Notes under the pieces: model-generated | Told to the model about the DNA's origin: nothing | The model's database searches: none | What the model saw: the letters and a program-made list of their open reading frames with translations, nothing else | Program-made: the position numbers and the translations under genes | Shown: positions 1-7,638 of the stretch, piece by piece | Position numbering within the stretch: position 1 is the stretch's first letter | Layout of the letters: every line of letters starts with the position of its first letter | Assembly (NCBI GenBank): GCA_964408785.1 | Contig: CAYPAS010000037.1 | Span: forward strand, 1 to 8,237 | Length of the DNA stretch: 8,237 nt | Origin: UBA12465 sp964408785 | GTDB lineage: Bacteria > Patescibacteriota > Patescibacteriia > Patescibacteriales > UBA12465 | Direction of reading: 5' to 3'

Positions 1-1829
1 CAGTAGGGATTAATTACTAGAAAAAGCTGTTCGGTGCCGCTAAAATCCATGGCGGCAATAGCTTTTTCTTGGCCAGGATAATCATAAACCATTTTTAAAT
101 AATACTCATAAAGCGAGCCGCTGGTCGGTATAGGATAGAAATAAATCTTTCCTTCACGGCTTTCGACCTGCTTTTCGAAACCGAAAAGGGAAAGAGCGGC
201 GGCGCCTACTTGCTGGTTGGCTAGGACTATATAGGGTTTTCCTTCGGCCGCCTTGTCTATTTTTTTAACCGTTTCTAAGTCATCAATACTGGTACTGAAG
301 CTGTGGCTGTTATAATATTTATCGAAACGCGGATAACTTAGATAAAGACAGGCGGTTCCCAGGATGGCGATAAATAAGATGCTGATTAATTTAAAAGATT
401 TTTTAGGATGATTTTCTATCGTTAAAATCAGGCGATTAAAAAATGAGGCAATCAAAGGGATGCTGATCAGGATAATAATATTTAAGATTCTCGTTGAATA
501 GGCGTTCTGCTCATAATCAATCAGCCCGGGATTTTTTATGCCGCAGCTCAGGACGAAAGACAAGAAAATCGTTAAGGCGCTTATCGCTGAAACTTTTAGG
601 ATGCCGCCTTCTTTTTTGGAAAATAATTCTTGGAAAATGAGCGCTGCCAGGAGCAATAAAATAATGAGCTGGCGGTTATAGAAAATGAAGTATAAACTGT
701 TTAATAGAAAATTTTCATCGCCAGCCAGGCTCGGTGTTCCTATTAAATTTTTTAAGATATCAAGCAGGTGAAAATTATTCAAGGAAAATGAGCTTATTCC
801 ACCGCTGACAAAAATAAGGGCGGCTGGTATCAATAGGGACATTAATAAGGCAGCTATCGATAAAAGCCATTTTTCCTTTTTTTTATTGTTAAATTGGCGG
901 CTGTTTAGATTGTCGATAAGAAAGAAGATGAGGGCTGGTATTCCGGCCAGGGGATGGGTAATAGCGGCAGCAACAGCAAACAATAAGGAAAATATTTTTA
1001 ATCTGGCAGCAATGGCGGCGATGCTCAAAATCAGCCAAACATAAGCCAGGCTTTGCGGTGTAGCACTAATAAATAATGACCAGATTAAGAATGATATTAA
1101 TAAGACGCTTAATCCCCGCTTTTCTTGACTGTTAAAAGATTGAAAAACAGCCAAAGGCAAGAATCCAGCGGCTAGTATTAATGTTAGCCAGTGATTAAGC
1201 CAAGCCGCGTTGACGCGCCAGCCAGCGTTTAGCAGGCTTATCAGGCTATAGTATCCGGCGTAATATGGTTGTTTTGGCAGAGCTTCACCGTTTTTAATGA
1301 TTAAATCGATGGTAGCTCCATGGATAAAGGGGTCAAAGCCATAAGCTAGGGGATAGACGATGGCCGCCACGGAAATTGAAAGCAAAAAATGAACGAAAGA
1401 AAGGGCGTAAAAATAAAATCGTGATTCAATTTTGCTTAAAAGATAAGCTAGGGAAAAAGTAGCAAGAAAATAAACGATAAAGAAATTCTTGCTTACTATA
1501 TCCCAAGGAGATAAGAGAGCTCCCTCGGCTTTGGCGTTATAAAGAAAGAAGACGGCGACAGCGGTTAAACAGATATAAAGACCGGATAAGATTATTTTTA
1601 TGATTTTTTCATTTTCTTGTTTGCCGTTTATTTCTTCGGGAAAATCTCTAGATGACTTTTTCTTTAGAAAGAAGATAGAAATAATTATCGATAGATAAGA
1701 TAAGATAATCAGTGGCCAACTGAGTCCTGAAAAATAATAAACAACGCCGCCTATAGAACTAAAAAAAGAAAAGCCGGCCGCCGTCAACCAAAAAAGCTGA
1801 TTTTTTCTATATTTAAAAATATTTATCAT
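1..1829 (-). CDS. GT-C-like polytopic membrane protein, probable membrane glycosyltransferase (C-terminus off the left edge)
   Basis: The minus-strand frame is open from ATG at 1829-1827 to the window edge, giving 609 residues with no stop. The protein is strongly hydrophobic, with many predicted membrane helices from about residue 12 to 497, including ~15-35, 38-55, 78-97, 112-130 and 138-163. An outside loop after the fifth of these has a GFDPFIH motif (D166, H170), then a PYYAGYYS stretch near 189-195. In GT-C enzymes (PMT, ArnT, STT3 folds) an acidic residue in an early outside loop is the usual catalytic position, so D166 is a candidate. A mostly soluble tail starts near residue 500 (contains VLANQQVGAAAL and FYPIPTSGSLYEYY). 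I recall similar proteins from Patescibacteria, generally annotated as membrane protein or glycosyltransferase; the substrate is unknown. It is divergent from the GT-C gene at 1889. The start has no clear Shine-Dalgarno and is the first Met after a stop-rich AT region. Confidence 0.8.
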   Translation of the reverse strand, partial: MINIFKYRKNQLFWLTAAGFSFFSSIGGVVYYFSGLSWPLIILSYLSIIISIFFLKKKSSRDFPEEINGKQENEKIIKIILSGLYICLTAVAVFFLYNAKAEGALLSPWDIVSKNFFIVYFLATFSLAYLLSKIESRFYFYALSFVHFLLSISVAAIVYPLAYGFDPFIHGATIDLIIKNGEALPKQPYYAGYYSLISLLNAGWRVNAAWLNHWLTLILAAGFLPLAVFQSFNSQEKRGLSVLLISFLIWSLFISATPQSLAYVWLILSIAAIAARLKIFSLLFAVAAAITHPLAGIPALIFFLIDNLNSRQFNNKKKEKWLLSIAALLMSLLIPAALIFVSGGISSFSLNNFHLLDILKNLIGTPSLAGDENFLLNSLYFIFYNRQLIILLLLAALIFQELFSKKEGGILKVSAISALTIFLSFVLSCGIKNPGLIDYEQNAYSTRILNIIILISIPLIASFFNRLILTIENHPKKSFKLISILFIAILGTACLYLSYPRFDKYYNSHSFSTSIDDLETVKKIDKAAEGKPYIVLANQQVGAAALSLFGFEKQVESREGKIYFYPIPTSGSLYEYYLKMVYDYPGQEKAIAAMDFSGTEQLFLVINPY

Positions 1830-1840
1830 AATCTTCTTAA

Positions 1841-1849
1841 ATAATAGCA
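1841..1849 (-). promoter_or_regulatory. Extended -10 promoter element for the left membrane protein gene
   Basis: Read on the minus strand this is TGC-TATTAT, an extended -10 box (TGn plus a TATAAT-like hexamer). There is no convincing -35 box, as expected for extended -10 promoters. Only 11 nt separate the hexamer from the ATG at 1829, so transcription would start about 4-5 nt before the start codon and leave almost no leader. Motif call only. Confidence 0.4.
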
Positions 1850-1854
1850 AATCC

Positions 1855-1882
1855 TTGCGAAAAATGGTAATTTTGCTAAGAT
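1855..1882 (+). promoter_or_regulatory. Putative sigma70-type promoter for the GT-miaB-miaA operon (leaderless mRNA)
   Basis: TTGCGA (1855-1860) and TAAGAT (1877-1882) are separated by 16 bp, a fair match to -35 and -10 boxes. The ATG begins at 1889, six bases after the -10 box, where transcription itself would be expected to start. The region before the ATG has no Shine-Dalgarno sequence, which fits a leaderless transcript. It overlaps the upstream region of the divergent gene. Confidence 0.45.
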
Positions 1883-1888
1883 TAATTC

Positions 1889-3676
1889 ATGATAAAAAAG
1901 ATTAAAGAAATTTTTAACTCCAATTTGAGTTTGCTTATTGTTTTAATATTAGCCGTTATATTTTTTCTGGCTACTTCGTTTTTTAATTATTCAGCCTTAA
2001 AACATGGCGATATTCGTTGGTCGTCGCCGGATGAAACGGCCAATTACTACTTTTCCCGCATTTATGCGTCTAGCGGCAAGATAAGTGTTTTTGATGAAGC
2101 TAATATTTTAGGGGAGGACAGCGTCTTGCCTCGTAGTTTTCGTAGCGATTCTGCCTGGTTAAAACCGGTCAGTTTTCTCGGCCTGCCTATAATATACGGC
2201 TCTATTGCTTCTTTTTTGGGGATTTTTATCTTACCGTTTTTGACGCCGCTTTTTTCGGCTATCGCCCTGCTTTTCCTTTTTTTGTTACTGCGCCGCTTTT
2301 TGAAGGAAAGAGTGGCTTTGATCGCTGTATTTATCTGGGCTGTTTTTCCAGTTAATTTTTATTACAACGCTCGGAGCATGTTCCATAACGTTCTTTTTTT
2401 GGATGTCTTTATTATAGGTCTTTATTTTTTGTCTTTGGCTTGGTTTTCCGAGAAAGAAACGGTCTTTAAGCGCTTTTTCTCTTTTTCGTTTTCTAAAATA
2501 TCTTTTAAAGAGAGCGCTGCTTCCTTGTTGGCGGGAATTTTTTTAGGAATCGCTTTATCAATCAGGACTTCAGAAATAATCTGGATTTTTCCCGCCGCTT
2601 TTTTGTGGCTGATTTTTAACTATCGGCAGATAAGCTTGCGTCGTTTATCATATTTATTCCTTGGCGCGGTTTTAGGCGTTTTGCCGGTCGCTTATTACAA
2701 TCAGGTTCTCTATGGTTCTTTCTGGTATGGGGGGTATAATGAAATGAATCGTTCATTAGCTGGTTTGGCGGCTAGCGGTACACAACTCTTGATTTCTTGG
2801 ACGGATTTTAATTGGCAGAGTTTTATCAATTTCTTTAAAGATTTATTTGATAAGGTTTTTTATTTCGGTTTTAAGCCGCGCCAGTCTTTGCTTTTTGCGT
2901 ATGCTTATATCGGCCGGATGTTTCCTTGTTTATTCGCTCTGGCTGTTTTTGGCGCCGTAATTTTGCTTTTTAGACAGTTCCGCAAACTTTCGGTTAGACA
3001 TTTATCTGTTTTAGCTTCTTGGCTACTGGCTTCAGCAATCCTGATATTTTATTATGGTAGTTGGAAATTTAATGATAATCCCGACCCCAACCGTTTTACT
3101 ATCGGCAACTCCTATACTCGCTATTGGCTGCCTGTTTATTTGGGGCTAGTTGTCCTATCTTCAGTGGCTATATATGAAAGCACTAAGGCGATATTTAAGA
3201 TGTTTTTTTCGGAAAATAAGCGTTGGCGGCGTTTGGGTGCCATGACTTTGCAATTGTTAATCGTCTTTTCTTTTGCTTGGCATTATTCAGCTTTTATCCT
3301 TTATGGTTCTGAAGAATCTTTATTTAATCTTTATTATAATCAGCGTAATGACGAACAGGCGGTTTCTTACGCCAAAGAATTATTGCCGCCAGAGGCGATT
3401 GTCGTTACCAGATATCATGATAAATTTTTTTGGCCAGATTTCCGGGTAATAGTCGCTTCTTTGCCGGATGATGGAGTTTTCCGTATAGTATCTCGCCTAG
3501 AATCAGAACACCCTTTTTATTATTTCGGTTTTTATTTGTCGCCTACCGATGTCGCTTATCTTAATGAAAGGCGCCTACCAGGTTATTTTTTAAGGATAGA
3601 AGAGATTAAACACATAAACTCTTTCGGCCTTTATCGTTTTGAAAAAATTTTAATCGACCAAGATGTTAAAAAATAA
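1889..3676 (+). CDS. PMT/GT39-like membrane glycosyltransferase
   Basis: Full-length 595-residue polytopic membrane protein, probably a GT-C glycosyltransferase that moves a sugar from a polyprenyl-phosphate donor to an acceptor on the outer face of the membrane. A first helix at ~14-33 is followed by an outside loop with SSPDETANYYF (D48, E49), the position of the catalytic acidic pair in the PMT/ArnT/GT39 group. Further helices lie at about 94-134, 141-158, 167-185, 211-225, 230-244, 253-269, 345-361, 371-388, 413-428 and 452-471. Other visible motifs are SIRTSE (224-229) and NSYTRYWLP (407-415), the latter resembling the RYxLP motif common in such proteins. The tail from ~490 is soluble. 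The ATG lies at the expected transcription start and has no Shine-Dalgarno. The 3' end overlaps miaB by 14 nt. Donor and acceptor cannot be told from sequence. Confidence 0.82.
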   Translation: MIKKIKEIFNSNLSLLIVLILAVIFFLATSFFNYSALKHGDIRWSSPDETANYYFSRIYASSGKISVFDEANILGEDSVLPRSFRSDSAWLKPVSFLGLPIIYGSIASFLGIFILPFLTPLFSAIALLFLFLLLRRFLKERVALIAVFIWAVFPVNFYYNARSMFHNVLFLDVFIIGLYFLSLAWFSEKETVFKRFFSFSFSKISFKESAASLLAGIFLGIALSIRTSEIIWIFPAAFLWLIFNYRQISLRRLSYLFLGAVLGVLPVAYYNQVLYGSFWYGGYNEMNRSLAGLAASGTQLLISWTDFNWQSFINFFKDLFDKVFYFGFKPRQSLLFAYAYIGRMFPCLFALAVFGAVILLFRQFRKLSVRHLSVLASWLLASAILIFYYGSWKFNDNPDPNRFTIGNSYTRYWLPVYLGLVVLSSVAIYESTKAIFKMFFSENKRWRRLGAMTLQLLIVFSFAWHYSAFILYGSEESLFNLYYNQRNDEQAVSYAKELLPPEAIVVTRYHDKFFWPDFRVIVASLPDDGVFRIVSRLESEHPFYYFGFYLSPTDVAYLNERRLPGYFLRIEEIKHINSFGLYRFEKILIDQDVKK

Positions 3677-5018
3677 AAAAATAAAAAATTCTTATCATAT
3701 AATTACTATCGGCTGTCAGATGAATCAAGCGGACAGCGAACGTCTAGCTTCTTTTTTGGAAAGCCGGGGTTGGTATTTGGAGGAGCAGGAAAAAGCCGCC
3801 GTCCTTATTATCAATACTTGCGGCGTTCGTCAGATGGCAGAAGACCGTGTTTACGGCCTAGTTGATCAGGCTAAACGTCGCAACCCCAAGATTAAAATAG
3901 TAGTGAGCGGTTGTCTGAGTCGCCGCCAAGACGTCCAGAAAAGACTAGCCGGTCGCGCGGATTATTTCTTGCCGGCCAGTGAAATTTGGCAGCTGCCGGA
4001 ATTGTTATCCGACAAAGAATATCAGCCATACTATAGCTTGGATGAGTTGCGCCTGAAGCAGGGGGAAAAATATTTAGAAATACCGCCAAAATATTCTAGT
4101 CCCTATACTGCTTATTTGCCGATAGGTAATGGCTGTAATAATTTTTGCTCTTATTGCGTGGTTCCTTACGCTCGCGGTCGTGAAGTTTATCGTTCCGCCG
4201 TTTCTATTATCAAAGAAGCGCGCCGTTTAGTACGGGCTGGCTACAAAGAAATAGTTCTTATCGCTCAGAATGTTAATAGTTATAATGACGGCCAAACTGA
4301 TTTCCCTTCGCTTCTAGCGGCGGTGGCGGCTCTGCCGGGAAATTTTTGGCTTAGATTTTCTTCTAGCCACCCCAAAGATCTTAGCCAGGATTTAATAGAG
4401 GTTCTGGCCGCTTATCCTAATAAGATTTGCCGCCATCTTCATTTAGCTGTTCAGTCTGGCGATGATGAGGTTTTAAAACGGATGAATCGCCGTTATACAG
4501 CCAAACATTATTGCCGTTTAATTAAGGCAGTTAGGCGGAAAAATCCAGGTATTTCTATTACTACCGATGTTATCGTCGGTTTTCCTGGAGAAACATCCGA
4601 ACAATTTGATAATACGGTTAAATTGTTTGAGGATCTTTCTTTTGATTTGGCTTATATAGCACAGTTTAGCCCGCGTCCTCAGACGGCCGCCGCTAAATTA
4701 TCCGATGATGTCAGTCGGGAAGAGAAGCGTCGCCGCGCCCGGGTTTTAACGGATATTTTAAAGAGAACAGCTTTGGAAAACAAGCAGAAATTAATAGGAA
4801 AAATTGAAAAAGTTTTAGTCGATGGCGTTAACAAGCGCAATAAATATTTTGGCAAGACCAGTTCTTATCAAACAGTCTTGTTCCCGGCACCGGCGGAAGT
4901 GGATAATCTTATCGGCTATTTTGTCTCAGTCAAGCTTTTGAAGGCCAAGGATTTTGGTTTGGAGGGAGAATTTATAAAATTAGAAGATGAAAAGAAAAAT
5001 AAAAGCGGAAAAAAATAA
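3663..5018 (+). CDS. miaB: tRNA-2-methylthio-N6-dimethylallyladenosine synthase (MiaB)
   Basis: Radical-SAM methylthiotransferase that converts i6A37 to ms2i6A37 in tRNAs reading UNN codons, acting after MiaA in the cytoplasm. The 451-residue length fits the family. The N-terminal UPF0004 domain has the three cysteines of the auxiliary [4Fe-4S] cluster: C18 (TIGCQMNQADSE), C53 (NTCGVR) and C84 (SGCLSR). The radical SAM CxxxCxxC is C158-C162-C165, followed by VVPYARGREVYRS, typical of MiaB rather than RimO. Further family motifs are HLAVQSGDDEVLKRMNRRYT (usually HLPVQSG), DVIVGFPGET and SPRPQTAAA. A C-terminal TRAM-like RNA-binding domain covers about 376-445. The start overlaps the upstream GT gene by 14 nt in another frame with no clear Shine-Dalgarno, so translational coupling is likely. 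The first conserved block begins at residue 11, supporting this start. The 3' end overlaps miaA by 32 nt. Confidence 0.96.
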   Translation: MLKNKKIKNSYHIITIGCQMNQADSERLASFLESRGWYLEEQEKAAVLIINTCGVRQMAEDRVYGLVDQAKRRNPKIKIVVSGCLSRRQDVQKRLAGRADYFLPASEIWQLPELLSDKEYQPYYSLDELRLKQGEKYLEIPPKYSSPYTAYLPIGNGCNNFCSYCVVPYARGREVYRSAVSIIKEARRLVRAGYKEIVLIAQNVNSYNDGQTDFPSLLAAVAALPGNFWLRFSSSHPKDLSQDLIEVLAAYPNKICRHLHLAVQSGDDEVLKRMNRRYTAKHYCRLIKAVRRKNPGISITTDVIVGFPGETSEQFDNTVKLFEDLSFDLAYIAQFSPRPQTAAAKLSDDVSREEKRRRARVLTDILKRTALENKQKLIGKIEKVLVDGVNKRNKYFGKTSSYQTVLFPAPAEVDNLIGYFVSVKLLKAKDFGLEGEFIKLEDEKKNKSGKK

Positions 5019-5937
5019 AAAGCCGCCAGTATTAGTCATTGTTGGTTCGACATCTAGCGGCAAGACGGCTGTTGCTGTTAAATTAGCGCGTCTTTTTGCC
5101 GGGGAAATAATCGGGGCGGATAGCCGTCAAGTTTATCGCGGTTTAGATATTGGTAGCGGCAAGGATATATCGGAATATGGCAGTGGCCGAAACAAAGTTC
5201 CTTATCATCTGATTGACGTCGCTGATCCGCGGGATAATTTTGACTTAGCTAATTATCAGCGCCTGGCTTCAAAAGCGATTAAAGAGGTGATAAGCCGCGG
5301 CCATCTGCCGATAATCGCTGGCGGCAGCGGTCTTTATTTTCAAGCATTGGTTGATGGCTATCTTCTTTCTAGTCCCGCTGGCGACAAAAATGAACGGGAA
5401 GAACTTGAGGCTTTGGGGCCGGCTGAAATTTTGAAGCGTCTAAGTATTCTTAAACCAGAGTTCGCCGAGCGTTTAAATAATAGCGAACGTCATAATGCCC
5501 GTCGTTTGGCTCGTTATTTGGAAATATTTACTTTAGATAATTCTTATGGCGAGCGCCCGGTCAAAAAGTCTCCGCCGTATAATTTTTTAGTAATTGGCTT
5601 ATCTTATCCTGATGAAATATTGAAAGAAAGGATTTTTAAGCGTTTAGATGAGCGCCTGAAAGAAGGTTTGGTGGAAGAAGTTGAGAATCTCAATCAATCT
5701 GGCTTAAGTTGGCAGCGCTTGGATTCATTTGGTTTGGAATACCGCTATACTTCCCGTTATTTGCAGGGCTTATTAGATTACGAAGAATTAAGAGAAAAGC
5801 TGGGAACAGCTATTTATCGTTTCGCTAAGCGTCAAAAAACTTGGCTTAAGCGCTGGGAAAAACAGGGGAGGAAAATATATTGGGCGGCGAGCGAGGAAGA
5901 TGCTGTAAGTTTAGTTAGCGATTGGTTGAATAATTAA
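4987..5937 (+). CDS. miaA: tRNA dimethylallyltransferase (MiaA)
   Basis: Transfers the dimethylallyl group of DMAPP to N6 of A37 in tRNAs that read UNN codons, making the substrate for MiaB. The 316-residue protein has the P-loop GSTSSGKT (20-27; family GPTASGKT). T22 and D45 match the positions of the catalytic Thr and Asp. It also has GADSRQVYRGLDIGSGK (43-59), HLIDVADP (74-81), GGSGLYFQAL (112-121) and the C-terminal FAKRQKTWLKRW (279-290). The segment after residue 130 (tRNA-contacting region in known structures) keeps PEFAERL and NARRLARYLEI. The usual GYRQ/GYKE block reads FGLEYRYTSRYL (248-259), about two residues longer. This is the only usable start: an in-frame TAG lies at 4981-4983 and there is no other Met before the P-loop. 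The gene overlaps miaB by 32 nt; GGAGG at 4961-4965 is 21 nt upstream, too far to be a normal ribosome site. Confidence 0.96.
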   Translation: MKRKIKAEKNKKPPVLVIVGSTSSGKTAVAVKLARLFAGEIIGADSRQVYRGLDIGSGKDISEYGSGRNKVPYHLIDVADPRDNFDLANYQRLASKAIKEVISRGHLPIIAGGSGLYFQALVDGYLLSSPAGDKNEREELEALGPAEILKRLSILKPEFAERLNNSERHNARRLARYLEIFTLDNSYGERPVKKSPPYNFLVIGLSYPDEILKERIFKRLDERLKEGLVEEVENLNQSGLSWQRLDSFGLEYRYTSRYLQGLLDYEELREKLGTAIYRFAKRQKTWLKRWEKQGRKIYWAASEEDAVSLVSDWLNN

Positions 5938-5965
5938 AACCCCAGCCGCAGGGAAGCGGCTGGGG
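5932..5965 (-). terminator. Intrinsic terminator for the MopE-like gene, between convergent genes
   Basis: A perfect 10-bp GC-rich stem (CCCCAGCCGC at 5940-5949 with GCGGCTGGGG at 5956-5965) encloses a 6-nt loop. On the minus strand the stem is followed by TTTTAATT, a U-tract running into the miaA stop codon, and it begins 30 nt after the stop of the 5996-7519 gene. On the plus strand the hairpin starts 2 nt after the miaA stop but is followed by GTCAGAGTTTAAATT, a poor U-tract. It may still act partly for miaA. Confidence 0.85.
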
Positions 5966-5995
5966 GTCAGAGTTTAAATTAGAAGGGGGTTAATA

Positions 5996-7519
5996 TTAAC
6001 GGCAGAACATGCCTATGGTCCCATTATAAATGTATTGGTAGTAACTAGTATTACATGGAAAAGTTGATTCTGGGCCAGGATCAAGACTGCTATTAAGCCA
6101 ATTACGATCTTCAGAAACACCTAGATACCCTCCGCAATTCAAAGCAGTGCCTAACCAGCCAAAACCGCTAGATGCTTGCGGCGAAAACGGCGTGTATGTA
6201 TAACCAGTTTTAGGATCATAAGTATATTGAAATGTCGGTTGGCCGTTAGGGTAACTAGCATGAGCTGCACATAGTTGATTATATACGGTGCTAGTTGATG
6301 TATAGTTATAATTTGACCAGCCCATTAAAGTAGCAGTTCCATCGCAATTGTAATCGAAACTATTATCGCCGCGATGAACAGAAAATGATAAAGTCTGTCC
6401 CGGCTTAGCATTGGCGTTTGAATCATAACAATCATTAGCGGCACTAGTTAAATCTTTCTGTCTTTTCCAGCCACTTCCTGGTGAGGTAGTTGTGTCAGTC
6501 GCTTGTCTGGTTTCAGCTCCGGTGTAACCATCATTATCGGCGTCTAGGGCCCAAAGATAGCCTTTGCCAAAACTGCCACCGGTGCCGGAAAAAACAATTT
6601 TGCCACCGGCCATAGTTATGCCATATGTAGGATTGAAAATTAATTTGCCCGAAGAACCTATTGTTATATCGGCATTTGTTTTCAAGGTTATCGTACCATT
6701 TTCTACGCCATATGGTTGGTTTATTGGACACGAATAACTCACTTCCACATCCCCCTTTAAGGCCCAATCGCTGCCATCACGAATAACTTGGCACGGATCA
6801 CTCCAGGCCAGAGTAAGGGAATTTTTATTACCATCATTATCTTCGGCGTTAAAAATAGTGATATAATCTCTGACGCTGGTATCTTTTACTAGCCAGCTGC
6901 CCTCAAAAACTTCTTTTTCGTCATTAGTTTCTGAGGCTTTGGCGATTTTAACGGAAGAAGAACTGGTTGTTTCTTCTGAGGCAATAAAAGCCAAACGACG
7001 TTCTTTGGCCTCTTCTTTGTTTAACATGATAAGCTCATTTTTATCATTAACCATTACCTCGGCAAAGCGGGGGTCTAAATCGCGAAAAGAAACTGTGCCG
7101 GTCTTTTTTAATTCAACCGTCGTTGTGCCGTTATCAGTTTCAATTTCAGCGATTACATTTTTAACGCCGTTAACGCCGGAAACAACTATTCTCATGGATT
7201 GAGTATCACCAGGATGGACTTTAAGTGGGGTAATGCTGCCTTCCCAAAATTTTATTTTACTATCTTTGCTATTTGCCACTCTAAAATCAGTATCATTTTC
7301 GTTTAGCTGCCATTTATGGCCGTCTTTGTTGACAAAATAATCTTCGGTCTTCGAATCAGTATTTTTTGGTATTGATTCTTGATTAACATTCTTTTGCCCG
7401 GTTAATAAATTTTTTCCCGTTACAGAGTGATTGTTTCTAAAAACCGCATAAATAACTATAGCGGCGACCAAAACAAAAGCCATAACAATGGCTAGTAATT
7501 GGCTTTTTTTAAACGTCAT
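5996..7519 (-). CDS. Membrane-anchored extracellular protein with MopE-like metal-binding motif
   Basis: 507 residues with a short basic N-terminus (MTFKKSQ) and one hydrophobic helix (about 8-27), an uncleaved signal-anchor or signal peptide, so the rest should be outside the cell. A Ser/Thr/Asn/Gln-rich linker (~30-60) leads to probable beta-sandwich regions at ~85-160 (contains VHPGDTQSMRIVVSG) and ~205-243 (FEGSWLVKDTS to LTLAWSDPC). Residues 250-322 look like short beta repeats (GTITLKTNADITIGSSGKL). Then come DADNDGYTGAE (326-336), NDCYDSNANAKPG (362-374) and FDYNCDGT (388-395), the DxDxDG...DC...CDG pattern of the Cu-binding_MopE group and of calcium-loop proteins. The Cys-containing C-terminus ends in FCR. 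Eight cysteines (243, 264, 364, 392, 417, 462, 489, 506) could form disulfides. I recall this combination from Patescibacteria; the function is unknown, perhaps adhesion or a surface or pilus component. A transcribed monocistron is likely. Confidence 0.8.
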   Translation of the reverse strand: MTFKKSQLLAIVMAFVLVAAIVIYAVFRNNHSVTGKNLLTGQKNVNQESIPKNTDSKTEDYFVNKDGHKWQLNENDTDFRVANSKDSKIKFWEGSITPLKVHPGDTQSMRIVVSGVNGVKNVIAEIETDNGTTTVELKKTGTVSFRDLDPRFAEVMVNDKNELIMLNKEEAKERRLAFIASEETTSSSSVKIAKASETNDEKEVFEGSWLVKDTSVRDYITIFNAEDNDGNKNSLTLAWSDPCQVIRDGSDWALKGDVEVSYSCPINQPYGVENGTITLKTNADITIGSSGKLIFNPTYGITMAGGKIVFSGTGGSFGKGYLWALDADNDGYTGAETRQATDTTTSPGSGWKRQKDLTSAANDCYDSNANAKPGQTLSFSVHRGDNSFDYNCDGTATLMGWSNYNYTSTSTVYNQLCAAHASYPNGQPTFQYTYDPKTGYTYTPFSPQASSGFGWLGTALNCGGYLGVSEDRNWLNSSLDPGPESTFPCNTSYYQYIYNGTIGMFCR

Positions 7520-7551
7520 AATGATTAATAGTTTATTTGCTTATGTTAATT

Positions 7552-7580
7552 ATTATACATTTTTTTTAAAAAAGCCGCAA
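7552..7580 (-). promoter_or_regulatory. Sigma70-type promoter for the MopE-like gene
   Basis: On the minus strand TTGCGG (7580-7575) and a perfect TATAAT (7557-7552) are 17 bp apart. The spacer holds an A/T tract (T6 followed by A8, minus strand), and another T5A5 tract lies just upstream at 7584-7593. Transcription would start near 7545, leaving a leader of about 26 nt with no Shine-Dalgarno before the ATG at 7519. Confidence 0.65.
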
Positions 7581-7602
7581 ACATTTTTAAAAATTAACCT
7601 CC

Positions 7603-7626
7603 AATATTTAGCTAAAATTAAATATT
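7603..7626. repeat. AT-rich inverted repeat between the divergent promoters
   Basis: AATATTTA (7603-7610) and TAAATATT (7619-7626) form 8-bp arms around an 8-bp spacer. AATATTTA also recurs directly at 7621-7628. It lies between the two divergent promoters and could be a protein-binding site. In such AT-rich sequence it may equally be chance. Confidence 0.25.
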
Positions 7627-7638
7627 TACTCTACTGAT

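Noticed and set aside
3664..3695. A-rich stretch at the GT-miaB junction as a programmed slippage site
   Set aside because: Lys/Asn/Ile-rich starts are common in AT-rich genes. Both genes have their own stop and start and the 14-nt overlap explains the arrangement, so a fusion is not needed.
3892..4089. Minus-strand ORF of 65 codons inside miaB
   Set aside because: It lies wholly antisense to a well-supported gene and has no ribosome site or recognisable motifs.
6534..6767. Minus-strand ORF of 77 codons in another frame of the MopE-like gene
   Set aside because: It is out of frame with a long coding region; its Trp/Arg/Asn-rich composition is typical of a frame shadow.
6939..7202. Plus-strand ORF of 87 codons antisense to the MopE-like gene
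   Set aside because: It is antisense to a well-supported gene with no start signals; composition is Ser/Thr-rich by reflection.
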